Assembly: GCA_964428745.1 (NCBI GenBank)
Contig: CAYRYZ010000025.1
Span: 1 to 22,753, forward strand
Direction: 5' to 3'
Source: GCA-002713455 sp964428745
GTDB lineage: Bacteria; Fidelibacterota; Marinisomatia; Marinisomatales; TCS55
Length of the DNA: 22,753 nucleotides
Part shown: positions 1-6,885 of the stretch, piece after piece
Position numbering within the stretch: the stretch's first letter is position 1
How the letters are laid out: the number at the start of each line of letters is the position of its first letter
The notes under the pieces: model-generated
What the model was told of the DNA's origin: nothing
Databases searched by the model: none
The model's input: the letters and a program-made list of their open reading frames with translations, nothing else
Translations under genes and position numbers: made by a program

Positions 1-30
1 TCAGGACTATTAACTATCCTTCCTTACTAA

Positions 31-540
31 ATGATTCTTATACTAATAGTATTATCTCTATCGTTGGTCAGCGCTCAAACTTATGAGATAAAAGGAGCAC
101 AGGTAAAATACTACGGGTCACATGTTTTTGGCGACTGGATTGGCATATCAAATGATTTAAATGGATCAATTTTTTATGATAAAAATAATTCTAATCATAA
201 AGCTGAACTTCAAGTAGCCCTTAGATCTTTGGATAGTAGGAATTCAAATAGAGATTCTAATATGTTAACATATACTGAAGCTCTTGATTTTCCTCTGGTA
301 AAGTTTAAATCAAAAAAAATAATAATGGATGGTGACTACGTTAAGATTAAAGGAGAGCTTTCCTTCCATGGAGTGACAAATACAATAAATAGCACCGCTA
401 AGATAAATATGTTAGATGGTCTAGAAGTGGATGGTGCATTTTTAATTAATTTAAATGACTACAATGTTGATCCTCCAACTTTAATGCTTATAAGAATAGA
501 CGATATAATTAAAATAGAATATTTTATCAGCGCTAATTAA
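31..540 (+). CDS. YceI-like family secreted protein
   Basis: This is a 169-residue protein with a hydrophobic N-terminal segment (about residues 1-15, ending in SAQ) that reads as a signal peptide, so it probably acts in the periplasm. The rest matches the YceI family, a lipocalin-like beta-barrel that binds isoprenoid-type amphiphiles in characterised members. Family hallmarks are a regular run of short beta strands, an N-R-D-x-x-M-like stretch near residues 73-78 (NRDSNML), a following F-P-x-[IV]-x-F segment (FPLVKF) and the L-x-F-H-G-V-T motif near residue 112. The length is normal for the family. An in-frame TAA lies immediately before the ATG (28-30), so the start cannot be further upstream in this frame. 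The n-region of the signal peptide lacks the usual Lys or Arg, which is odd. Its ligand cannot be told from sequence. It is separated from typA by 52 bp and may be the last gene of an upstream operon. Confidence 0.8.
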   Translation: MILILIVLSLSLVSAQTYEIKGAQVKYYGSHVFGDWIGISNDLNGSIFYDKNNSNHKAELQVALRSLDSRNSNRDSNMLTYTEALDFPLVKFKSKKIIMDGDYVKIKGELSFHGVTNTINSTAKINMLDGLEVDGAFLINLNDYNVDPPTLMLIRIDDIIKIEYFISAN

Positions 541-553
541 GTCCTACTGCAAA

Positions 554-569
554 ATTATTAACTAATAAT
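554..569. promoter_or_regulatory. AT-only dyad between the YceI gene and typA
   Basis: A perfect inverted repeat (ATTATTA, two bases, TAATAAT) sits in the 52-bp gap upstream of typA. It could be an operator or part of the typA promoter. Being A/T only in an AT-rich genome it may also be chance. I see no convincing -35/-10 pair and no clear Shine-Dalgarno before typA. Confidence 0.2.
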
Positions 570-592
570 ATTATCATATTGAAATAGAAAAA

Positions 593-2422
593 ATGAGAAA
601 AAATAAATTTAGAAATATTGCCATAATTGCTCATGTAGATCATGGCAAAACTACTCTTGTGAACGCAATGTTAAAACAGAGCGGAACATTTAAAGCGCAT
701 CAAGATGTTGCGGATAGAGTAATGGACTCTCTTGACCTTGAAAAAGAACGTGGAATTACTATCACTGCAAAAAATACCGCAATATTTTATAATGAAATAA
801 AAATTAATATTCTTGATACTCCAGGCCATGCTGATTTTGGTGGTGAAGTAGAAAGAAGTTTGAACCTTGTTGATGGCGCACTCTTACTGGTTGATGCAAG
901 TGAAGGTCCGTTACCACAGACTCGGTTTGTATTAAAGAAAGCTTTAGAAAAAGATTTACCCGTCATTCTAGTCATCAACAAGATTGATAGAATTGATGCT
1001 AGAATTGATGATGTTATTAATGAAGTTTATGATTTGTTCATTGACCTTGATGCATCTGATAAGCAAATAGAATTCCCCATTATCTATACAAATGCCAAAC
1101 AGGGGATTGCTCATAATGATCTTGAGAGTGAATCAAAAAATCTAACTCCGCTATTTGAATCCATTCTTAAAAGTATTGAAGGTCCACTTGTTACAGATGA
1201 GCATAAAGCCCAGTTTTTAATTACAAGCCTAGATTATGATTCTTATGTGGGTCAGATTGCCGTTGGGAGAGTTAATAATGGTAAGCTATCTATGAATGAG
1301 GCTTATTCATTATGCACTAATAATGAAAACAAACCAAACCAAAAATTCTCAGCTCTTTATACATTCCAAGGATTAAATAAAATACAGGTTGACGATGTAG
1401 AGGCAGGAGATATAATTGCTTTTGCTGGAATAGAAGATATTTCGATTGGGGATACTATATCGGATAATGAGAATCCAGTACCCTTATCACGTATCACAGT
1501 TGATGAGCCAACTGTATCAATGCTCTTTTATGTTAACAATAGCCCTTTTGCAGGAAAGGATGGAAAGTTTTTAACTACTCGTCATTTATCAGAAAGGTTA
1601 GATAAGGAGACACTTAGCAATGTTTCTTTACAAGTAATTACTACAAATAGAAATGATGTTTTTGAAGTGCGCGGTCGAGGAGAGCTTCAAATGGCTATTT
1701 TAATTGAGACTATGAGAAGAGAAGGATATGAGTTTATGGTTTCAAAGCCTCAAGTGATTACTAAAGAAGAAAATGGTAAAATAGTTGAGCCAATGGAAAA
1801 AGTATTTTTAGATATTCCTGAAGATAAGGTTGGAGTTTTAACTGAAAAACTGGCTGAAAGAAAAGGGAGAATGATAAATCTTCAGAATCATGGATCAGGT
1901 CGAGTTAATCTTGAATTTTCAATTCCATCAAGAGGCCTTATAGGTTTCAGATCTCAGTTTATGACAGATACTCAGGGCGCAGGTATAATGAACAAACTTT
2001 TTGATGGACACGCTCCCTGGTTTGGGCCAATTCCACAAAGAAACTCAGGTGCATTGGTGGCGGATCGTAATGGAAAAGTTACTACATATGCTTGTGTTGG
2101 GATCGCTGATCGTGGAGAATTATTTATAAATGTTGGTACAGAAGTTTATGATGGCATGATCATTGGTGAACGTAATAGAGATGGTGATCTGACCCTTAAT
2201 ATTACTAGAGAAAAAAAACTTACGAATATGCGAGCTGCAGGATCCGATAATACAATAACTCTGCGTCCACCTAAACAACTATCGCTTGATCAATGTATTG
2301 AATTTATAGCAGAAGATGAGTTAGTTGAAGTAACTCCACTTAATATTAGGCTCAGGAAAATGGAACTAGATCAAAACAAACGATTATCAATAAAGAGGAA
2401 AGAAAAATATAATTCCAATTAA
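593..2422 (+). CDS. typA: Translational GTPase TypA/BipA
   Basis: This 609-residue protein has the full length and layout of TypA/BipA, a ribosome-associated GTPase of the EF-G/LepA class involved in 50S assembly and stress or low-temperature adaptation. The GTPase motifs are all visible: P-loop AHVDHGKT at 13-20, switch I RGITI at 53-57, switch II DTPGH at 75-79 with the following GGEVER, and NKID at 129-132. After the G domain come the beta-barrel domain II, EF-G-like domains III and V (with the GRGELQ motif and the SRGLIGFRSQF segment), and the BipA-specific C-terminal domain, including the DNTITLRPPK stretch. It is cytoplasmic. No strong Shine-Dalgarno precedes the ATG. The stop lies 2 bp before the TonB-dependent receptor start, so the two are probably co-transcribed, although no functional link is known to me. 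Confidence 0.97.
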   Translation: MRKNKFRNIAIIAHVDHGKTTLVNAMLKQSGTFKAHQDVADRVMDSLDLEKERGITITAKNTAIFYNEIKINILDTPGHADFGGEVERSLNLVDGALLLVDASEGPLPQTRFVLKKALEKDLPVILVINKIDRIDARIDDVINEVYDLFIDLDASDKQIEFPIIYTNAKQGIAHNDLESESKNLTPLFESILKSIEGPLVTDEHKAQFLITSLDYDSYVGQIAVGRVNNGKLSMNEAYSLCTNNENKPNQKFSALYTFQGLNKIQVDDVEAGDIIAFAGIEDISIGDTISDNENPVPLSRITVDEPTVSMLFYVNNSPFAGKDGKFLTTRHLSERLDKETLSNVSLQVITTNRNDVFEVRGRGELQMAILIETMRREGYEFMVSKPQVITKEENGKIVEPMEKVFLDIPEDKVGVLTEKLAERKGRMINLQNHGSGRVNLEFSIPSRGLIGFRSQFMTDTQGAGIMNKLFDGHAPWFGPIPQRNSGALVADRNGKVTTYACVGIADRGELFINVGTEVYDGMIIGERNRDGDLTLNITREKKLTNMRAAGSDNTITLRPPKQLSLDQCIEFIAEDELVEVTPLNIRLRKMELDQNKRLSIKRKEKYNSN

Positions 2423-2424
2423 TA

Positions 2425-4827
2425 ATGATGAAAAAAATATTAATAGCTTTAATCTTTATTCCTATAACGTTTGGTCAGGATGGATTTACAATTAGTGGAA
2501 AGATTATAGATAAAGTATCCGGTCAAGCTTTATCCGGCGCTAATGTATTCGAGAAAACTACTGAGGAAGGAACATCAAGTAATGCTGAAGGTGAATATTC
2601 ATTACTTCTTCCCGAAGGGAATTACAAACTTAAAGTAAGTTATATTGGATATAATTCTATTGAGCGTGAAGTATATCTAAATAAAAATATTACTATAGAT
2701 TTTCAACTTGAACCTGATCCAATAGCAATGAGAAGTATTGATGTTTCAGGAATTGCACCTGATCACAATATTAAATCAACTGAGATTAGTGTTGAAAGGC
2801 TAAGTATTCGTCAGGTTGAACAAATACCTGTAGTTATGGGTGAAACGGATATAATGAAAACTATACAGCTTTTACCTGGGATTACTAGTATTGCTGAAGG
2901 ACGTAGTGGATATATTGTTAGAGGAAGTGGGATCGATCAAAATTTAATTTTGATGGATGGAATGCCAATCTATTATTCATCTCATATGCAAGGATTGTAC
3001 TCTGTATTTAATTCTGACGCAGTTAAAGGATTAACAGTTTATAAAGGTGGTGTGCCAGCTCGATTTGGAGGACGTGGTGCATCTGTATTAGATGTCAAAA
3101 TGAGAGATGGAAATATAGAACAATTCCAAGGTAGCGTAAGTGCGGGCTTAATCACTTCGAAATTTTCTTTAGAGGCACCAATTATTAAGGACAAATTTTC
3201 ACTTTTCTTGTCTGGGAGATCAACACGACTTAGTGGCGGTAGTTTATATGATAGAATAAATGATGGTACTCAAACCGGTGGCCGTCTGAATAGTGATAAA
3301 GTGACTGATGGCGGAAAAAACAGCGGAGGAAAAGGAGAGAGTAGTGAGGGTGGTGATTTTCGATTCTTTGCACCTAATGAAAGTTGGTTTGATATCAATG
3401 GTAAGGCCATATATCATATTAATGAAAAACAAAACTTGAATTTGTCTTTCTATATTGGAAGAGATAGTGCTTATACTGTAGGCTTTACTGAATGGGGTAA
3501 CCGCGCGGCCTTACTCCGTTGGGAGAATCGCTTTGCAAATAAATGGTTATCAAATACCTCATTTATATATAGTAAATATTACACAGCTAATATTTCAGGG
3601 ATTTATCGTTTTCATTCTGGGATAAAGACACAAAGTCTCAAGCAGGAATTTTCATTTTTTCCGGATTTAAATAATGAGATAAGATTTGGCTTTAGTTCAG
3701 AATATCAAGATTATAATCATGGCTCATTAGAAGATGCAACTCAGTATGATGGAGGAAAATTTATGCCTGGGATGCAAGGCCTTGAAAGTGCGCTGTATTT
3801 AGAAAATGATCAAAAAATAAATGACAGAATTTCTTTATACTACGGAATTCGAAATTCATTTTATCATCAATTAGGTCCAGGAGATCGATTTACTTATGAT
3901 GAAGTGTCCAATGAACCTATAAATGCAGAATTCTTTTCTGGAAAATCAGATGTGATTTCTTCTTATAGTAACTTAGAGCCTCGGTTATCGATGACCTATC
4001 TTTTGTCAGAACAGAACTCATTTAAACTATCCTATAATCGCAATGCGCAATATTTAAGATTGATGTCTTTAGGTGCAGAAATTGAATGGTATGATATTTG
4101 GATGCCAACAACAAAAAATATTAAGCCTATGCTAACCGATCAATTTGCTATGGGATATTTTCAAAATTTTAATAATAATGAAATAAAAGTTTCTGCTGAA
4201 ACATATTATAAAATATTGAATGGTGCTGCTGACTTCGAAGATGGTTTACATAATTATTTAGTTGATAACTTAGAGGCATATGTTGCAACAGGTAAAGGTT
4301 TGGCATATGGTTTTGAAGCATCTATTGAAAAACCAAATGGAAGATTAAGTGGTCGTGTTAGTTATAACTATGGTAAGAGTGATTATAAAATTGATGTTAT
4401 AAATAAAGGACGATGGTATCCATATCGATTTGATAAAACACATAGCCTTACCATGCTTTCTAATTTCCAAATCACAAAAAACTTTTCCGTTTCAAGTACC
4501 TTTATATATTCAACAGGTCGACCAGTAACTCTTCCAGAGGGATATTATTATATAAGTGGTATACCATTCCCTTACTGGGAAGGAAGAAATAAGTATCGTT
4601 TACCAGATTATCACCGTCTTGATTTAGGAATTAAATATTCACCAACCTTATTGAGAAAATGGACAGGTGGTATTAAAACAACAATAGATGTGGCTTTATA
4701 TAATGTTTATGATCGAAGAAATATTCATACGATAAATTTTGTTCAAGGTCAAAACAGGTTATTCGAGCAAGTTGGACTAAGTACTTATGGCTTTATGCCT
4801 AGCATAAATATCAATTTAGAGTTTTAG
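2425..4827 (+). CDS. TonB-dependent outer-membrane receptor with carboxypeptidase-regulatory-like N-terminus
   Basis: This 800-residue outer-membrane protein begins with a signal peptide (MKK, hydrophobic core, cut after about TFGQ, residue 18). A carboxypeptidase-regulatory-like beta-sandwich follows (about 20-97, with GANVF, the DG-like AEGEYSL segment and VSYIGY). Next is a TonB plug domain (about 115-230; LLPGI near 150, YIVRGSG, LMDGMPIY, VYKGGVPARFGGR) and then a 22-strand-type beta-barrel rich in aromatic strands. The last residue is Phe, as in most outer-membrane barrels. Such receptors import large or scarce substrates using TonB energy. It is followed 3 bp later by a DUF4249-type lipoprotein, a pairing common in Bacteroidota. 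A Gly/Ser/Lys-rich low-complexity segment at about 283-311 interrupts the early barrel and is probably an extracellular loop. The tandem ATGs at 2425 and 2428 are both possible starts. The substrate cannot be assigned from sequence. It is shorter than typical SusC proteins and has no SusD partner here. Confidence 0.9.
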   Translation: MMKKILIALIFIPITFGQDGFTISGKIIDKVSGQALSGANVFEKTTEEGTSSNAEGEYSLLLPEGNYKLKVSYIGYNSIEREVYLNKNITIDFQLEPDPIAMRSIDVSGIAPDHNIKSTEISVERLSIRQVEQIPVVMGETDIMKTIQLLPGITSIAEGRSGYIVRGSGIDQNLILMDGMPIYYSSHMQGLYSVFNSDAVKGLTVYKGGVPARFGGRGASVLDVKMRDGNIEQFQGSVSAGLITSKFSLEAPIIKDKFSLFLSGRSTRLSGGSLYDRINDGTQTGGRLNSDKVTDGGKNSGGKGESSEGGDFRFFAPNESWFDINGKAIYHINEKQNLNLSFYIGRDSAYTVGFTEWGNRAALLRWENRFANKWLSNTSFIYSKYYTANISGIYRFHSGIKTQSLKQEFSFFPDLNNEIRFGFSSEYQDYNHGSLEDATQYDGGKFMPGMQGLESALYLENDQKINDRISLYYGIRNSFYHQLGPGDRFTYDEVSNEPINAEFFSGKSDVISSYSNLEPRLSMTYLLSEQNSFKLSYNRNAQYLRLMSLGAEIEWYDIWMPTTKNIKPMLTDQFAMGYFQNFNNNEIKVSAETYYKILNGAADFEDGLHNYLVDNLEAYVATGKGLAYGFEASIEKPNGRLSGRVSYNYGKSDYKIDVINKGRWYPYRFDKTHSLTMLSNFQITKNFSVSSTFIYSTGRPVTLPEGYYYISGIPFPYWEGRNKYRLPDYHRLDLGIKYSPTLLRKWTGGIKTTIDVALYNVYDRRNIHTINFVQGQNRLFEQVGLSTYGFMPSININLEF

Positions 4828-4830
4828 GGC

Positions 4831-6267
4831 ATGAAAATTTATAAAATTTTATATCTTTCCTTTTTATTTATTCTCTTTTCATGCGATGGATTCAATGAAG
4901 AAATTGTTCCTATTAGTGTCAATGTTGAAGATGTAGAATCCATCTTAGTAATTAATGGTGAAATCGAAGAGGAAAAAATAGCTTGGGTTCAAATCAGTTA
5001 TTCTGAGGATATAGATGCTTCTATAAGTTCACCCATTAACTATGAAATAAATGCCTCGGTATCCATTGCAAAAAGTGATGGCTCAAGTGAAGAAATGTCT
5101 CATATTTTTAATGGAATCTATGTTGGTAGTAGTATTAAAGGTAAAGTTGGAGAGACTCATACGATGACCATTAATATAGGCGATCAAACTTATACTGCAA
5201 CTTCAACCATGTTATCACCACCAGGCTATCAAGGGGCTTGGGTATATCAACTAGGTTCCAATAATAATGGAAAAAATTCCAATGACAAGGGTGGAGCTAG
5301 TAAATATTCTGATGAATGGATCATTAATGATCCTTCTGCAACTCGCAATCGTTATCTTTTCGAATGGTGGGCCAATGGAGTTCATTATATTAGACAAGAC
5401 TGGGCAATAGATGATAATCGTGTTGTTAATGCAAATGAAGGACTAAAGTTATTTACAGTCACATTAGATCCACTAGCAAATCAGTATATTCAGCATCGCA
5501 CTGCAGAAATTGATAAGATTACATATGATTATTACAATATGTATGAAAAAATTGTAAGGGGCCTTGTGAGTGTAACTTCACAAACACCATATAATCCTGT
5601 TTCCAATTTTGGTAACAATACAATTGGCAATTTTCGTGCAGTAGCTTTTTCTACAGCAATCTTATTAACGCCACCTGATATTTTTGTAATTGCTCAAAAC
5701 AAACAAAATGTCTTGGCATTTGAACCAAACTCTTTTTTCAAAAAATATAATTTATTTTGGAGCAATTCTTCTGGTGTAAATGAAAATTCAAATGTTGTAT
5801 CTGATTTTAGATTAGGAATGACAAGTGACAATATCAACTTTCATGTTGATCACAACCTTAATAATGGTTCAACTTACTATTACCGCTTACAAGTTGAAGA
5901 TAGTGCAGGAAACGTTTCAATACTATCACCTGAAGTAAGTGCTGTTCCAAATGCAAATGTCCCAGCAGATACAACATCAATAACATTGGGAAATTTGCCA
6001 ACCAATATTGTTGCAACCCCCGGCAATGGCCAGATCACAATTTCATGGACTCCAGCTGCGGATGGTAAACTTATGCATGGACTTTATTGGAGTAACAAAG
6101 AGGGGATTACCTTAAACAATACTTCGAAGAATAATGCATTTTGGGATGTTCAATCCCCTTATGTTCATACAGGGCTCGATAATTCACAAACTTATTACTA
6201 TAGAGTGGCGGTATGGGATGGTTTAGAAGTGCGCTTATCTAAAGAGGTTAGTGCTAAACCAAATTAG
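4831..6267 (+). CDS. DUF4249-type lipoprotein with two C-terminal fibronectin-III-like modules
   Basis: This 478-residue protein has a lipoprotein signal with lipobox LFSC (Cys18). Residues about 25-278 look like the DUF4249 family: an early VLVINGEI-like strand (here ILVINGEI), an Ig-like N-terminal half, and a closing GNFRAVAFS segment near 266-274. DUF4249 proteins sit next to TonB-dependent receptors and are thought to be surface-exposed accessory proteins, but their biochemistry is not established. The C-terminal part is unusual. Two similar modules (about 281-378 and 393-478) each carry an FWSN/YWSN strand, a YYYRL/YYYRV strand and an ending EVSA-P-N, which fits fibronectin type III repeats. 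An Asn/Gly/Ser/Lys-rich low-complexity stretch lies at about 143-160. The gene starts 3 bp after the receptor stop, so both are probably made from one mRNA. I infer a surface substrate-capture role. Confidence 0.75.
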   Translation: MKIYKILYLSFLFILFSCDGFNEEIVPISVNVEDVESILVINGEIEEEKIAWVQISYSEDIDASISSPINYEINASVSIAKSDGSSEEMSHIFNGIYVGSSIKGKVGETHTMTINIGDQTYTATSTMLSPPGYQGAWVYQLGSNNNGKNSNDKGGASKYSDEWIINDPSATRNRYLFEWWANGVHYIRQDWAIDDNRVVNANEGLKLFTVTLDPLANQYIQHRTAEIDKITYDYYNMYEKIVRGLVSVTSQTPYNPVSNFGNNTIGNFRAVAFSTAILLTPPDIFVIAQNKQNVLAFEPNSFFKKYNLFWSNSSGVNENSNVVSDFRLGMTSDNINFHVDHNLNNGSTYYYRLQVEDSAGNVSILSPEVSAVPNANVPADTTSITLGNLPTNIVATPGNGQITISWTPAADGKLMHGLYWSNKEGITLNNTSKNNAFWDVQSPYVHTGLDNSQTYYYRVAVWDGLEVRLSKEVSAKPN

Positions 6268-6293
6268 ATTTAAGTTTATTGTAAGTTTTTTTG

Positions 6294-6326
6294 ACCATTA
6301 TGGGGATAATGGTATATTTCTTTTTT
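6294..6326 (+). terminator. Candidate intrinsic terminator after the receptor/DUF4249 operon
   Basis: An 8-bp perfect stem (ACCATTAT, 6294-6301, with ATAATGGT, 6306-6313) encloses a GGGG loop and is followed after a few bases by a T-rich tract (6317-6326). It lies 27 bp after the stop of the DUF4249-type gene. The stem has only two G-C pairs, so it is weak, but position and tail fit a Rho-independent terminator. Confidence 0.4.
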
Positions 6327-6350
6327 AAGGTTACTCCTCTAAATTAAAGC

Positions 6351-6881
6351 ATGAGGAGTAATAAGATTTTATCCATCATCGCTTTATTTTTAGCTATCGG
6401 CTGTTCATCTAATGAACCTGAATTAAATATTGAAGATTTTAGATGTTATCCAAATACTATTTATCTTATACGCCATGCAGAAAAACAAAAGATCAAGGGC
6501 AACAAAAATCCTGAATTAACTAGGCAGGGATTTGCTCGAGCAAATGTCTTGGCTGATTCACTTGGATATCTAATGGAGGGAATCATTTATTCGAGTGAAT
6601 TTGCCCGAAGTCAACAAACAGTTGTGCCACTTTCTGAAAAGTGGAATACAGATATAAGAATACATAGAGCAAGTGACCCTGATGGGCAAATTGATAAAGC
6701 ATTATCTCATTGTGGAAAAATAGTAATTATAGCGGGTCATTCTAATACTCTTCCAGAATTGATTAATTTATTTGGTATTACAGATGAAATAACAATTGAG
6801 GATGAACAACATGGTGACCTATATATGATTCGGTGGCAAAATTCATTACCAATTTTAACCATTACTCATGTGGGAGATTAA
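6351..6881 (+). CDS. Histidine phosphatase family lipoprotein (SixA/phosphoglycerate-mutase-like)
   Basis: This 176-residue protein starts with a lipoprotein signal (lipobox LAIGC, Cys18), so it should be anchored in the envelope. The rest is a compact histidine-phosphatase (branch 1) domain. It has the RHG-type motif as RHAEK, with Arg41 and the nucleophile His42, a second catalytic Arg at 86 in the SSEFARSQQT motif, and the second His at 130 in GHSNT. This arrangement is that of small SixA-like phosphatases. The substrate is unknown, and an envelope location argues against a role in glycolysis or cytoplasmic phosphorelay. Its 3' end overlaps or nearly touches the DUF5107-TPR gene, so the two are translationally linked. 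An inverted repeat (TACTCCT at 6332-6338, AGGAGTA at 6354-6360) brackets the start codon, and no Shine-Dalgarno is seen upstream. Confidence 0.85.
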   Translation: MRSNKILSIIALFLAIGCSSNEPELNIEDFRCYPNTIYLIRHAEKQKIKGNKNPELTRQGFARANVLADSLGYLMEGIIYSSEFARSQQTVVPLSEKWNTDIRIHRASDPDGQIDKALSHCGKIVIIAGHSNTLPELINLFGITDEITIEDEQHGDLYMIRWQNSLPILTITHVGD

Positions 6882-6885
6882 AACC

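Noticed and set aside
1..86. Possible 3' tail of an upstream gene (one frame ends at 28-30, another runs to about 86).
   Set aside because: Both frames are too short to recognise, and they disagree, so no gene can be supported.
2425..6267. A SusC/SusD polysaccharide-utilisation pair.
   Set aside because: The second protein lacks SusD features and matches DUF4249, and the receptor is shorter than usual SusC proteins.
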